Below are positions 1-9,487 of a DNA stretch of 64,000 nt, in pieces. The position numbers and the translations under genes were made by a program. Source of the stretch: TMED109 sp002171375 (GTDB taxonomy: Bacteria; Pseudomonadota; Alphaproteobacteria; TMED109); assembly GCA_965657505.1 (NCBI GenBank), contig CBFHON010000005.1:62001-126000 (forward strand), given 5' to 3'. The notes under the pieces were generated by a model. The model was not told where the DNA came from. It made no database searches and saw nothing but the letters and a program-made list of their open reading frames with translations. Every line of letters begins with the position of its first letter. Within the stretch, counting starts at the first letter, position 1.

Positions 1-450
1 CATGATAGAAAGTTAATAAATAAAGGTATAAAAAGAGCTAATAATTTGAATAAATGGTTAAAAAGTAAAAACCAAAATTTAGAGGCTTTATTTTGTTCTT
101 CTTCACTCAGAACTCTTCAAACTATGGATATAATATCACATGATTTAAATTATTCTGTAAATAAAATAGTTGATAAAAAACTTTATGGAGCATCTGATGA
201 AATGCTTCTTAATTATATATCATTTTTAGATGATAAATTAAACAATGTAGGTATAATTGGTCATCAACCAGGTTTACAGGAATTAGCCTTCACATTGGTT
301 AGCAGTTACGCTGAAGGTTACGATAAAGTTTTAAATGGTAATTTTTCTACATCTAATGCAATTCTTATTTTACTAAATATTAAAAGATGGGATCAAATTT
401 CTCCAAGAGTAGGAATTTTAGCTGATTATTTTGATTCAAAAAATTATTAA
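1..450 (+). CDS. SixA-like histidine phosphatase, 5'-truncated
   Basis: The frame is open from the first base, so the gene begins upstream of the window. The first visible residues (HDRKLINKG) match the segment that follows the RHAKS catalytic motif in SixA-type histidine phosphatases, and VGIIGHQPGL carries the second catalytic histidine of the family. The SSSLRTLQT stretch corresponds to the usual SSPALRARET. Family members remove phosphate from phosphohistidine or small substrates in the cytoplasm. The true N-terminus with the first RH motif is missing from view, so activity cannot be judged. It runs towards the cytochrome genes, with a 9-base convergent gap. Confidence 0.75.
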   Translation, partial: HDRKLINKGIKRANNLNKWLKSKNQNLEALFCSSSLRTLQTMDIISHDLNYSVNKIVDKKLYGASDEMLLNYISFLDDKLNNVGIIGHQPGLQELAFTLVSSYAEGYDKVLNGNFSTSNAILILLNIKRWDQISPRVGILADYFDSKNY

Positions 451-459
451 ATTTAATTT

Positions 460-1332
460 TTAATTATTATTCTTTAATATATATTTTGCTATTTCTTCTA
501 AGTCATTAAGGCTCAAATATTTGGTGCCATTTTCAATTATTATAGACATATCCTCTTCAGCAAAATCTCCATTTGGCTTAATTCCTGTTTGAAGAAAAAA
601 TATTAAATCAGAACTTGACCATAAACCTATACCATTATTTATATCATTAGAAATATTTGGAATGGCGTCATTTAATATTTTTGAGCTTTCCTTTTGTCCG
701 GAAAGATTATTATAGTCTTTTATTATTGATAGAAAGGTTCTTGGAGAATGGCATGCTCCGCAATGCGCAACCGAATTTACTAAATACTCTCCTCTTTTAT
801 ATTGTTTATTGTTATCTACATATTTTTTATTACTAACTATTTTTTCTGTAAATTTCCAAAACCATAATAATTCTCTTATATTATAAGGAAATTTTAAATT
901 ATGATTAGCTACTTTATTACTAATTGCTGGCAAACTATATATATATTCATAGATATCTAAAATATCATTTTCACTCATATTAACATACCAATTATATGGA
1001 AATGCAGGATAATATGGTTTATTATTAGGACTTATTCCTTTTGTTACAGCTTTTATAAAATCTTTCTTATTCCAAGCGCCTATTCCATTTAAACTATCTT
1101 TACTTATATTAGGTGAAATAAAAACTCCAAACTTTGTTTTAATTTTATAACCACCACCAAAAGGTTGCTCGGCATTACTTGTATGGCAACCATAGCAGCC
1201 GGCAACAAAAGAAAGTATCTTTCCATTTTCATTACTAAAAGCATCATTTTTATTTAATATTATAAAAATGAATAAGAGTATTATTACTTTTTTAATTTTT
1301 CTTTTTTCTAAATTTATTATGACAGGAGCCAC
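460..1332 (-). CDS. diheme cytochrome c, exported
   Basis: About 290 residues with two CxxCH heme c sites: CYGCH near residue 47 and CGACH near residue 192. Each is followed by the PNIS(N/K)D...GIG.W segment typical of the mono/diheme cytochromes that serve periplasmic alcohol, sugar or aldehyde dehydrogenases. The N-terminus is basic (KRKIKK) then hydrophobic, fitting a signal peptide. I chose the GTG start at 1332 because AGGA sits 7 bases upstream and no in-frame ATG precedes the signal core. It overlaps the upstream cytochrome c' gene by 41 bases, so the two are probably translated together. The partner dehydrogenase is not in view; a link to the PQQ genes 30 kb away is only inference. 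Confidence 0.85.
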   Translation of the reverse strand: MAPVIINLEKRKIKKVIILLFIFIILNKNDAFSNENGKILSFVAGCYGCHTSNAEQPFGGGYKIKTKFGVFISPNISKDSLNGIGAWNKKDFIKAVTKGISPNNKPYYPAFPYNWYVNMSENDILDIYEYIYSLPAISNKVANHNLKFPYNIRELLWFWKFTEKIVSNKKYVDNNKQYKRGEYLVNSVAHCGACHSPRTFLSIIKDYNNLSGQKESSKILNDAIPNISNDINNGIGLWSSSDLIFFLQTGIKPNGDFAEEDMSIIIENGTKYLSLNDLEEIAKYILKNNN

Positions 1333-1756
1333 ATGTTTTTCCTAAAGCACCCAAACTTTTAGCAATATTTTGTTTGTCACCTGACTCAGCAGATAAAACT
1401 AAATCTTTAGCTTTTTCAACGGAATCTTTCATAGCAATACTAAATAGATCTTTTTCTGACCAAATATTTTCTAGAGACTTGGTTGTGGAAGAATGATTTG
1501 GACCCGAATTCTCCGGGAAAGTTTTAGTAATATTTATTGAGGAAAGTGTTAATAGAATAGATTGAGAGTGCGGAAGAATATCTTCATTTATGGATACTTT
1601 GCCTTTTATATTTGCCGCAATAATTGATATATGATTTCCTATAGCTTTCATTATATTTTTTCGGTATTTAATAATATCTTCTGTGTTTTCCGCATAACTA
1701 ATTTGAGTAAAAAAAGAAGATAATAATAGTGTCAAAACAAAAATAACTTTAATCAA
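1292..1756 (-). CDS. cytochrome c' (class II cytochrome c)
   Basis: A 154-residue protein with a signal peptide (hydrophobic core at residues 3-15, likely cleavage after SYA) and one heme site, CGSCH, close to the C-terminus. This is the layout of four-helix class II cytochromes, which act in the periplasm in electron transfer or NO binding. The start is TTG at 1756, supported by a strong AGGAGG Shine-Dalgarno 8 bases upstream. It is the first gene of a two-gene operon with the diheme cytochrome downstream, and diverges from the acyl-CoA ligase gene. Confidence 0.85.
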   Translation of the reverse strand: MIKVIFVLTLLLSSFFTQISYAENTEDIIKYRKNIMKAIGNHISIIAANIKGKVSINEDILPHSQSILLTLSSINITKTFPENSGPNHSSTTKSLENIWSEKDLFSIAMKDSVEKAKDLVLSAESGDKQNIAKSLGALGKTCGSCHNKFRKKKN

Positions 1757-1853
1757 TTTGCGTACCTCCTAAATTGAATATTATTACTAGACTTAATATC
1801 TTATAATCATATTATATTTAAACTATTTTTATGTACAGTTTTTGGAGTAATTA

Positions 1854-3407
1854 ATGTTAAATCTTTCAGCCACTTTAGAGTACAGTGCTAAGACTAACCC
1901 TGATAATCCAGCAATTTATTTTTCTAATAAAATGTTTACTTATAAAGATGTAAATATAATGTCCAATAAAATAGCAAATGGTTTAATAAAATCAGGAATT
2001 AAAAAAGGTGATAAGATTGCTCTATGTTGCCCAAATATTCCACAATTTATTTTTTCTTATTTTGCTATTCTGAAAGCTGGATGTGTTGTTTTACCTTTTA
2101 ATGTTTTATTAAAAAATAATGAAATTGAGTTTATTTTAAATAATTCAGAAGCTAGTGGGATCATTTGTTTTGAAGGAACCTCTGAATTGGCTATTGCGGA
2201 AGAGGTAATGCAAGCGGTTGAAAAATCTGTCTCTTGTAAAAAAATGTGGGTCATAAAGTCTTCAGAAAATTTTAATATTAATAATAAAAATATTTTTGAC
2301 TTTTCTTCTTTAGTTGAAGAAAGTAAAGGTGATTTTGATACAGTTCAGAGTTCTTCTGAAGAGACGGCTATTATTTTATATACTTCAGGAACTACAGGAA
2401 AACCTAAAGGTGCTGAACTGACACACTCAAATGTTTTATTAAATTCTTTTATTGGTAAGGACTTAGCTCAATTAATCAAGTCTGATAAAGTTATAATGTC
2501 ATTACCTTTATTTCACGTTTATGGCCAAGTCGTAATGATGTTAAGTTCTATTTTAAGTGGTGCAAGTTTAATAGTATTGCCTCGTTTTGATCCAGTAGAA
2601 GTTTTAAAAGCTATGGAGTCATATAAAGCTACTGTTTTTGGAGGAGTTCCTACAATGTATTGGGCCTTATTAAACAGTTTAGATGAATCAAAAGTAGATA
2701 TAAATATTATTTCTAAAAATTTAAGAGTCTGCTCTGCCGGTGGTTCCTCTTTACCTTTAGAAGTTTTGAAAAATTTTGAAGAGAGATTTAAAGTTCCAAT
2801 TCTTGAAGGTTATGGACTGTCCGAAACTTCTCCAGGTATAACTTTTAATCATTTAGGTAGAGAGAGAAAACCTGGGTCTGTCGGACAACCTGTATGGGGT
2901 ATAGAAATAAAAATATTTGATGAAAATGATAAAGAGGTAAAGACTAGAGATACAGGTGAAATAGTCGTAAGAGGGCATGCAGTTATGAAAGGTTATTATA
3001 ATAATGTGGAAGGCACTAAAAATGCTTTAAGAGGTGGTTGGTTTCATACAGGAGATATTGGATATTATGATGAAGATGGTTATCTTTATATTGTTGATAG
3101 AGTAAAAGATATGATTATAAGAGGAGGATACAATGTGTATCCAAGAGAATTAGAAGAAGTTCTTATGGGACACACTGATATATCTTTAGTAGCGGTAATT
3201 GGTGTTCCTCACGATGAATGGGGGGAAGAAATAAAGGCATGTATAGTTTTAAAAGAGAAAGCAAATTGTTCCAAGGAAGATATTATAAATTTTGCAAAAT
3301 CTAATATTGCCGCCTATAAATATCCGAGAATAGTAGAGTTCTATGATTCGCTTCCTTTAAATGCTACGGGAAAAATTTTAAAAACAGAATTGAGAAATTT
3401 AAAGTAA
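1854..3407 (+). CDS. AMP-forming acyl-CoA synthetase (long-chain fatty acid CoA ligase type)
   Basis: A 517-residue ANL-superfamily enzyme that adenylates a carboxylic acid with ATP and transfers it to CoA. Visible motifs in order: YTSGTTGKPKG (P-loop, about residue 176), GYGLSET (adenine binding), GWFHTGDIG, the hinge IVDRVKDMIIRGG, YPRELEEVL, and the C-terminal TGKILKTEL with the catalytic lysine. Length and motif order fit the FadD/long-chain group, but chain-length preference cannot be read from sequence. ispH follows after 5 bases and is probably co-transcribed. Two more acyl-CoA ligases are in the window, at 33809 and 45525. Confidence 0.88.
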   Translation: MLNLSATLEYSAKTNPDNPAIYFSNKMFTYKDVNIMSNKIANGLIKSGIKKGDKIALCCPNIPQFIFSYFAILKAGCVVLPFNVLLKNNEIEFILNNSEASGIICFEGTSELAIAEEVMQAVEKSVSCKKMWVIKSSENFNINNKNIFDFSSLVEESKGDFDTVQSSSEETAIILYTSGTTGKPKGAELTHSNVLLNSFIGKDLAQLIKSDKVIMSLPLFHVYGQVVMMLSSILSGASLIVLPRFDPVEVLKAMESYKATVFGGVPTMYWALLNSLDESKVDINIISKNLRVCSAGGSSLPLEVLKNFEERFKVPILEGYGLSETSPGITFNHLGRERKPGSVGQPVWGIEIKIFDENDKEVKTRDTGEIVVRGHAVMKGYYNNVEGTKNALRGGWFHTGDIGYYDEDGYLYIVDRVKDMIIRGGYNVYPRELEEVLMGHTDISLVAVIGVPHDEWGEEIKACIVLKEKANCSKEDIINFAKSNIAAYKYPRIVEFYDSLPLNATGKILKTELRNLK

Positions 3408-3412
3408 AAATA

Positions 3413-4342
3413 ATGAAGCGTATAATTTTAGCTCAACCTAGAGGTTTCTGTGCCGGAGTTCAACGAGCGGTAGATATTGTTGAAAAATCTATTGATAAAT
3501 TTGGATCTCCAGTATTTGTTCGCCATGAGATAGTACACAATAAACATGTAGTTGATAGTTTAACAAAAAAGGGTGCTATTTTTGTAGATGAAATATCAGA
3601 TATTCCAGAGAATTCACATACCATCTTTAGTGCTCATGGAGTCTCCGATAAAGTAGAAAATGATGCCAAAATTAAATCATTATCTATTGTCGATGCTACC
3701 TGTCCATTAGTTAAGAAGGTACATATAGAGGCGTTAAAATATTATGAGCAAGGATATAAAGTAATATTGGTTGGACATAAAGGTCATCCTGAAGTAGAAG
3801 GCACAGCAGGTAGAGTACCTGGTGGAGTCAAAGTTATTGAGACTGTTGATCATGTAAGCAAGTTAAAATTTTCAAATAAGGATCGTTTAGCTTATGTTAC
3901 ACAAACCACACTATCTGTAGATGACACAAAACAAATAATTGATGCTTTGAAAGTAAAGTATCCTTCCATTAAAGGACCAGATACTAGAGATATATGCTAT
4001 GCCACTCAAAATAGACAGAAGGCAGTTAGAGACTTAGCAAAATTTTGTGATGTTGTTTTAGTTTTAGGAAATAAAAATAGCTCAAATAGCGTTAGGTTAG
4101 CAGAAATTTCAAGTTTAACTGGAATTCCAACTTATAGAATATCAGATCATACTGAACTTAATATAGAATTAATTAAAAACTATAATATAATTGGAATAAC
4201 TGCTGGTGCGTCAACTCCTGAGATTTTAGTAACAGATCTTATAAAGTATTTAAAAGGAGGATTTGAAAATCATATAGATGTTGAAATTCTAGATGGAGAA
4301 GAAGAAAAGGTAAGTTTTAAATTACCAGAAATAGTTAGATAA
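3413..4342 (+). CDS. ispH: 4-hydroxy-3-methylbut-2-enyl diphosphate reductase
   Basis: Last enzyme of the MEP isoprenoid pathway, reducing HMBPP to IPP and DMAPP with a [4Fe-4S] cluster. The three cluster cysteines are visible: C13 in GFCAGVQRAV, C97 in DATCPLV and C195 in DICYATQNRQ. The substrate-binding residues H42, H75 and E127 are also in their family contexts. At 309 residues it is the normal length. It sits 5 bases behind the acyl-CoA ligase, and its end overlaps by 8 bases the end of dxs, which encodes the first enzyme of the same pathway and converges on it. Confidence 0.97.
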   Translation: MKRIILAQPRGFCAGVQRAVDIVEKSIDKFGSPVFVRHEIVHNKHVVDSLTKKGAIFVDEISDIPENSHTIFSAHGVSDKVENDAKIKSLSIVDATCPLVKKVHIEALKYYEQGYKVILVGHKGHPEVEGTAGRVPGGVKVIETVDHVSKLKFSNKDRLAYVTQTTLSVDDTKQIIDALKVKYPSIKGPDTRDICYATQNRQKAVRDLAKFCDVVLVLGNKNSSNSVRLAEISSLTGIPTYRISDHTELNIELIKNYNIIGITAGASTPEILVTDLIKYLKGGFENHIDVEILDGEEEKVSFKLPEIVR

Positions 4343-6227
4343 ATTTTACTATACGTTTAACTATAGATAAAGCATCCATATTAGCACTTTTATACATTTC
4401 TTCTGGTTTCGCATGGTCTATGAACTTATCAGGAAAAACTATTGTTTGGATATTGGAATTAATCTTAAGCAGGCTATTATCTGTTAAATATTGCATAACA
4501 TGAGATCCAAAACCTCCTACAACTCCTTCTTCAATAGTAATTAATATATCATGATTGGATATTAAATTTTTTATTAATTTTGTATCAAGTGGTTTGCAAA
4601 ATCTTGCATCAGCAACTGAGGTGCTATATCCTTTATTATCAAGAATTTCAGCTGCTTTTAAAGATTCATATAATCTAGCACCAAAAGATAAAATAGCTAC
4701 TTTGTTACCCTTTTTTATTATACGACCTTTTCCAATAGCTAGTGGCTCAGTTTTATTAGTCGATGCTATACCAATACCTCCCCCTCTGGGATATCTAAAG
4801 GCAGAAGGTCTATCATTAATATTAGCTGCCGTTAGAACCATTCTTTTTAATTCACTTTCATCGGCAGCAGCCATTAATACCATTTTAGGGATATTAGCTA
4901 AATAAGCTATATCAAATGATCCGGCATGAGTAGGACCATCTGCTCCTACTAATCCTGCTCTATCTATTGCAAACCTTACGGGCAATTCTTGAATAGCTAC
5001 ATCATGAATTATTTGATCATATGCTCTTTGTAAAAAAGTAGAGTATATAGCAGCAAATGGTTTCATACCCTCAGCTGCTAAACCAGCAGCAAATGTTACA
5101 GCATGTTGCTCAGCTATACCCACGTCAAAAAATCTTTCAGGAAATTCTTCTGCAAATTTGTCTAATCCCGTTCCAGATGGCATTGCAGCTGTAATAGCAA
5201 CAATTTTTTTATCTTTTTTTGCTACCTTTATAAGTTCTTTAGAAAAAACTGATGTATAACTGGGAGGTCCATTATTTGATTTATTTTGAGTTCCTGTTTT
5301 AATATTAAATTTAGATACACCATGAAATTTATCGGAACTTTGTTCTGCAGGAGTGTAGCCATATCCTTTTTGAGTGACTACATGAACTAGAATAGGCCCT
5401 TGTTCTCTTTTATCTCTAATATTTTTGAGAACAGGAATTAAATGTTGAATATTGTGCCCATCGATGGGGCCAATATAATAAAAACCTAATTCTTCAAATA
5501 AAGTACCACCTGTTACTATTCCTCTTGCGTATTCTTCTGCTTTTTTAGCAGTGTTTGCTATTGGTCTTGGAAGCCTTTTTGCTACTTGGCTAGCAACTTC
5601 TCTTAAACTTCTATATGAAGAAGATGAAATTAATTTTGATAAATATGCACTCATTGCTCCTACTGGAGGTGCAATTGACATATCATTATCATTTAAAATA
5701 ACAATTAAAGGCAGTTTCATGGAACCTGCATTATTCATAGCCTCATAAGCCATTCCAGCCGTCATGGCTCCATCACCAATAATAGCAATTGCTCTTCTAT
5801 CTTGATTATTTAAATCTGCAGAAACTGCCATTCCTAATGCAGCAGATATTGAGGTTGAAGCATGTGCAGCTCCAAAAGGGTCATATTCACTTTCAGCTCT
5901 TTTAGTAAAACCTGATAAACCTCTTTCCTGCCTTAAAGTTTTCATTTTTCTTCTTCTACCTGTCAATATTTTATGAGGGTAGCTCTGATGTCCTACATCA
6001 AAAATTAAACGATCATATGGAGTATTAAAAACGTAATGTAAAGCAACTGTAAGTTCTACTACTCCAAGGCCCGCTCCAAGATGCCCACCAGTTTCCGAAA
6101 CTGATTCTATCATTTCCTGACGAACTTGATCAGACAGAGCATCAAGATCTTTTTCAGTAAGCTGACGAATATCAGATGTAGAATTTATTTTATCAAGTAA
6201 GGGTTTTTCGGATATATTGTCTGCCAT
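4335..6227 (-). CDS. dxs: 1-deoxy-D-xylulose-5-phosphate synthase
   Basis: A thiamine-diphosphate enzyme that condenses pyruvate with glyceraldehyde 3-phosphate to start the MEP pathway. The ThDP/Mg motif starts at GDGAMTAGMAYEAMNN and ends at NDNDMSI. GHQSYPHKILTGR, DGHN and, in the pyrimidine domain, FDVGIAEQHAVTFAAGLA and DRAGLVGADGPTHAG are all characteristic of Dxs. Length (630) is typical. Transcribed on its own on the minus strand and convergent with ispH with an 8-base overlap, which suggests that the two pathway genes share a neighbourhood but not an operon. Confidence 0.97.
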   Translation of the reverse strand: MADNISEKPLLDKINSTSDIRQLTEKDLDALSDQVRQEMIESVSETGGHLGAGLGVVELTVALHYVFNTPYDRLIFDVGHQSYPHKILTGRRRKMKTLRQERGLSGFTKRAESEYDPFGAAHASTSISAALGMAVSADLNNQDRRAIAIIGDGAMTAGMAYEAMNNAGSMKLPLIVILNDNDMSIAPPVGAMSAYLSKLISSSSYRSLREVASQVAKRLPRPIANTAKKAEEYARGIVTGGTLFEELGFYYIGPIDGHNIQHLIPVLKNIRDKREQGPILVHVVTQKGYGYTPAEQSSDKFHGVSKFNIKTGTQNKSNNGPPSYTSVFSKELIKVAKKDKKIVAITAAMPSGTGLDKFAEEFPERFFDVGIAEQHAVTFAAGLAAEGMKPFAAIYSTFLQRAYDQIIHDVAIQELPVRFAIDRAGLVGADGPTHAGSFDIAYLANIPKMVLMAAADESELKRMVLTAANINDRPSAFRYPRGGGIGIASTNKTEPLAIGKGRIIKKGNKVAILSFGARLYESLKAAEILDNKGYSTSVADARFCKPLDTKLIKNLISNHDILITIEEGVVGGFGSHVMQYLTDNSLLKINSNIQTIVFPDKFIDHAKPEEMYKSANMDALSIVKRIVKFI

Positions 6228-6297
6228 GATTTTAAACCAAATTAAAAAAATTAATAAACATTAAGTAAGCAATAATATTAGGTTAAATTATAATATA

Positions 6298-6897
6298 TTA
6301 ATTATTTTGAATTGCTCTTTCTAGAAAATCTATACGGTCTTGTCCCCAAAAAAGTTCATTATTATATATAAACGTAGGACTTCCCCATACATTTTTACTG
6401 AGAGCTTCCTGAGTATTACTCTTGTATTCATTAATTATTTCTTCTGAATTAGCATCTTCTATAATAGAATTAGAGTTAAAATTATTTGTTTTACAAATTT
6501 CTATAATAATATTTTCATCTGAAATGTTTTTTTCATCTGCCCATACAGCCTTTTGAAATGAAAAAATTAAATTTTCAACATTTATATTATTTTTTTGAGC
6601 TAAAATTATAGTTCTATGAGATAACGTTGGATCAACAGGAAAAAACTTTGGTTGTATTGTTAGAGGTGTACCTAAAAATTTACTCCATCTTTTTAATTCA
6701 GTAAGCCTATTCAATTGAACGGGTTTAGGGCGATCTTTTACGTTAGCTACCCCATGAATAGCAAAAATTTCCATAAGGTCAGAAGGCTTCCAATTTATTT
6801 TTAAATCATATTTTTTTTGTAATTCTATTACTCTTGGTGTAGCCAAATATGCCCAAGGTGAAGGAGTGGCAAAGTAATAATCAAGTGTATTAGTCAT
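6298..6897 (-). CDS. 2-hydroxychromene-2-carboxylate isomerase family protein (DsbA/GST-kappa fold)
   Basis: A 199-residue thioredoxin-fold protein. DYYFATPSPWAYLATP at the N-terminus matches the family's SPWxYL motif with the catalytic serine, and NVWGSPTFIYNNELFWGQDRIDFLE at the C-terminus is the conserved G(V/S)PTF...FWGxDR block. Members isomerise aromatic degradation intermediates or act as kappa-class glutathione transferases. The usual naphthalene-pathway partners are absent, so the substrate is unknown. The gene follows the 2-hydroxyacid dehydrogenase on the same strand with a 22-base gap, so they may be co-transcribed. Confidence 0.85.
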   Translation of the reverse strand: MTNTLDYYFATPSPWAYLATPRVIELQKKYDLKINWKPSDLMEIFAIHGVANVKDRPKPVQLNRLTELKRWSKFLGTPLTIQPKFFPVDPTLSHRTIILAQKNNINVENLIFSFQKAVWADEKNISDENIIIEICKTNNFNSNSIIEDANSEEIINEYKSNTQEALSKNVWGSPTFIYNNELFWGQDRIDFLERAIQNN

Positions 6898-6919
6898 AAT
6901 TCTATCCTTATACTTACTT

Positions 6920-7930
6920 TTAGTAATTTAAATATTCTTTATTTACACAGTTTGAAGTTTTAACTCCTTGTAAATGATCTATACAAGTTTTTAAAGCTTT
7001 TTCTCTAAGAAATATTAGTCCGGTGGGACTATAAAATGCAGAATGAGGAGTTAATATAATTTTACCATCTGCCCATTCTTCATTTAGCCACGCTTTAACC
7101 AAAGGATGGTTATTATCAGCGGGTTCGTTAGGAAGAACATCTAAACCTATCGCGGTTATCTTTCCGGACTTTAATGCAATGTATGCAGCATCAAGGTCAA
7201 TGATCGCTCCTCTAGCAGTATTAACAATTACTAAGTTAGGTTTACAAACTTTAAACATAGCATCATCAATTAAGTTTATAGTTTCTTTATTAGCAAGACA
7301 GTGAATAGAAATGTAATCAGAATCTGACATTAAATCTTCTAATTTATTATGTCTATATACATTAATAGCTTTTTCTTGACCGTCAGGTACGTAAGGATCA
7401 TAAAAACTAACATCAAACCCAAAGGCTTTAGCCCGAAGTGCAAAGGCTGTTCCAATTCTTCCTAACCCGACTATGCCAACTTTTTTATCAACTACTCTAT
7501 CAATTGTTGATACAGCAGAATGATGCCAATTATCATTTATATTTTTCTTTAATAATCTATTATATTCCGAAATTCCTCTAGCAAAATTCATTATTAAAGT
7601 AATGGCGTGATCTGCTACTTCATATGTTCCATAGTCTGGAACATTACTTACTACAATACCTGCTTTTCCACATTTAATTTCATCTATTAAGTCATATCCT
7701 ACACCCATTCTAGTAATGATTTTGCAAGATTTTAATTTAGGAATTAATAATTCATCTATTTTCATATATAAACCTGTAACTAATCCATCAGCTTTACTCC
7801 ATATCTCATCAGGAATTTCATTAGCTTTTTTAGCATCATACTTAATTAAATTACATATTCCTTCTGCGATGGGTTTCTCATATTTGAAATCATCCTTGGC
7901 TAAATAGTCAGGATATAGAACAGAATACAT
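6920..7930 (-). CDS. D-isomer-specific 2-hydroxyacid dehydrogenase, CtBP-like
   Basis: A 336-residue NAD(P)-dependent dehydrogenase. The Rossmann motif GIVGLGRIGTAFALRAKAFG, the NTARGAIID loop, the DVLPNEP glutamate segment and the LTPHSAFYS catalytic histidine are all present. The pattern resembles the CtBP/VdlC-like branch more than SerA or GhrA. The enzyme would reduce a 2-keto acid or oxidise a D-2-hydroxy acid in the cytoplasm. It diverges from the amidase gene across 112 bases. Substrate unknown. Confidence 0.88.
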   Translation of the reverse strand: MYSVLYPDYLAKDDFKYEKPIAEGICNLIKYDAKKANEIPDEIWSKADGLVTGLYMKIDELLIPKLKSCKIITRMGVGYDLIDEIKCGKAGIVVSNVPDYGTYEVADHAITLIMNFARGISEYNRLLKKNINDNWHHSAVSTIDRVVDKKVGIVGLGRIGTAFALRAKAFGFDVSFYDPYVPDGQEKAINVYRHNKLEDLMSDSDYISIHCLANKETINLIDDAMFKVCKPNLVIVNTARGAIIDLDAAYIALKSGKITAIGLDVLPNEPADNNHPLVKAWLNEEWADGKIILTPHSAFYSPTGLIFLREKALKTCIDHLQGVKTSNCVNKEYLNY

Positions 7931-8042
7931 AGTAAATTTTCCTTTAATTTAATTTAAATAGGTATAATACTTTCCTCAAAGAAACTTTTTAAGTATTATT
8001 AATCCTTAATAGCTTTTAATTATAGCATAAGGAAAATAAAAT

Positions 8043-9458
8043 ATGAAAACAGAAATTTATAAATTATCTGCTACAGAGTTATCTAAAGCATATGAAAATA
8101 AAGCTTTATCTCCTGTAGAAGTTACTAATTCTATTATAGATAGAATTAAAGATGTTGATGATAAAATAAATGCATATGTTTTTATAGACGAGGAAAGTGC
8201 TATGAAACAGGCTAAAGATTCTGAGTCAAGATGGAAAAATGGCTCTCAAAAAAGTCTAATTGATGGTGTGCCGACAGCTATTAAAGATTTATTATATACA
8301 AAGGGATGGCCCACACTTAGAGGTTCTAAAACAATAGATCCTAATAAAGAATGGAATGATGATGCCCCAGTTACTGCAAGATTAAAAGAAGCCGGTAGTA
8401 TTTTAATAGGTAAAACAACAACGCCTGAATTTGGACATAGAGGAACTACTCAAAGTCCTTTGACTGGTATTACGAGAAACCCATGGAATTTAGAAAAAAC
8501 TTCGGGTGGGTCGTCTGGAGGTTCTTCTTCCTCTGTAGCTTCAGGAATGGGTCCTTTGGCCATAGGAACAGATGGAGGAGGAAGTGTAAGAATACCATGC
8601 GCATATACAGGTTTATTCGGAATAAAACCAACTTTTGGAAAGATTCCAGCATGGCCTTTGTCCCCATTTGGAACTATAGCTAATGTTGGTCCTATGACGA
8701 GAACCGTTAGAGATGGCGCTATGCTATATGCACAAATAAGTCAACCGGATTGGAGAGATTGGCATGCAGACTCCTCTATGAGTAGTAATTTTATAGGTAG
8801 GTTGAGTGAAGGTGTTAAAGGAAAAAAAATAGCTTATAGTAAAGACTTTGGGATGAGTCCTTTTTGGAATATTGAACTTATGGATAAAGATGTGATCCTA
8901 AATGTAGAAAATACTGTAAAGCTTCTAGAAGATTTAGGCGCTTATGTTGAAGAAATAGATATAAACTGGGCAAGTAATCCAAAAGAAGCCTTTAATATTT
9001 TATGGACTTCAGGCGCAGCATTTCTGTCAAAAGACTTTACAGAAGAAGAAAATAATCTTTTAGACCCAGTTTTTAAAAAGTTCTGTGATATAGGTAAAGA
9101 GCATCCTTTATTTACGCGCATAGCTGCTGAAAATTCTAGAGGCGAAAATGCTGCAGTAATTAATGAAATTTTCCAAAATTTTGATCTAATTGTTGGCCCA
9201 ACAATGCCAACAGTAGCATTTAAGGCTGAAAATATAGTACCAGATGGTTGGGATCAAGATGAGTTTGACTATACTCCATTTACTTATCCTTTTAATATGA
9301 CTTGTCATCCAGCAGCTACTATAAATTGTGGTTTTTCTGAAGGATTACCAATTGGTTTTCAAATAATTGCAAAAAAAGATTATGATGTTGATACATTTGT
9401 TTGTGCAGCAGCATTAGAGGAGGCTCTATCTTTAAAAGATAATTGGCCGGATATTTAA
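8043..9458 (+). CDS. amidase-signature family amidase
   Basis: A 471-residue amidase-signature enzyme with the full Ser-cisSer-Lys triad context: lysine in GVPTAIKDLL (about residue 80), the glycine/serine-rich TSGGSSGGSSSSVASG, and the nucleophile in GTDGGGSVRIP, followed by GLFGIKPT. AAGGA lies upstream of the ATG. Members hydrolyse amides, including GatA in tRNA amidation, but there are no gatC or gatB neighbours here, so a catabolic amidase is more likely. A NIPSNAP gene follows after 29 bases and is probably in the same operon. Confidence 0.88.
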   Translation: MKTEIYKLSATELSKAYENKALSPVEVTNSIIDRIKDVDDKINAYVFIDEESAMKQAKDSESRWKNGSQKSLIDGVPTAIKDLLYTKGWPTLRGSKTIDPNKEWNDDAPVTARLKEAGSILIGKTTTPEFGHRGTTQSPLTGITRNPWNLEKTSGGSSGGSSSSVASGMGPLAIGTDGGGSVRIPCAYTGLFGIKPTFGKIPAWPLSPFGTIANVGPMTRTVRDGAMLYAQISQPDWRDWHADSSMSSNFIGRLSEGVKGKKIAYSKDFGMSPFWNIELMDKDVILNVENTVKLLEDLGAYVEEIDINWASNPKEAFNILWTSGAAFLSKDFTEEENNLLDPVFKKFCDIGKEHPLFTRIAAENSRGENAAVINEIFQNFDLIVGPTMPTVAFKAENIVPDGWDQDEFDYTPFTYPFNMTCHPAATINCGFSEGLPIGFQIIAKKDYDVDTFVCAAALEEALSLKDNWPDI

Positions 9459-9487
9459 ATAAATTTAATAATTTAAGGAGAAAATTT

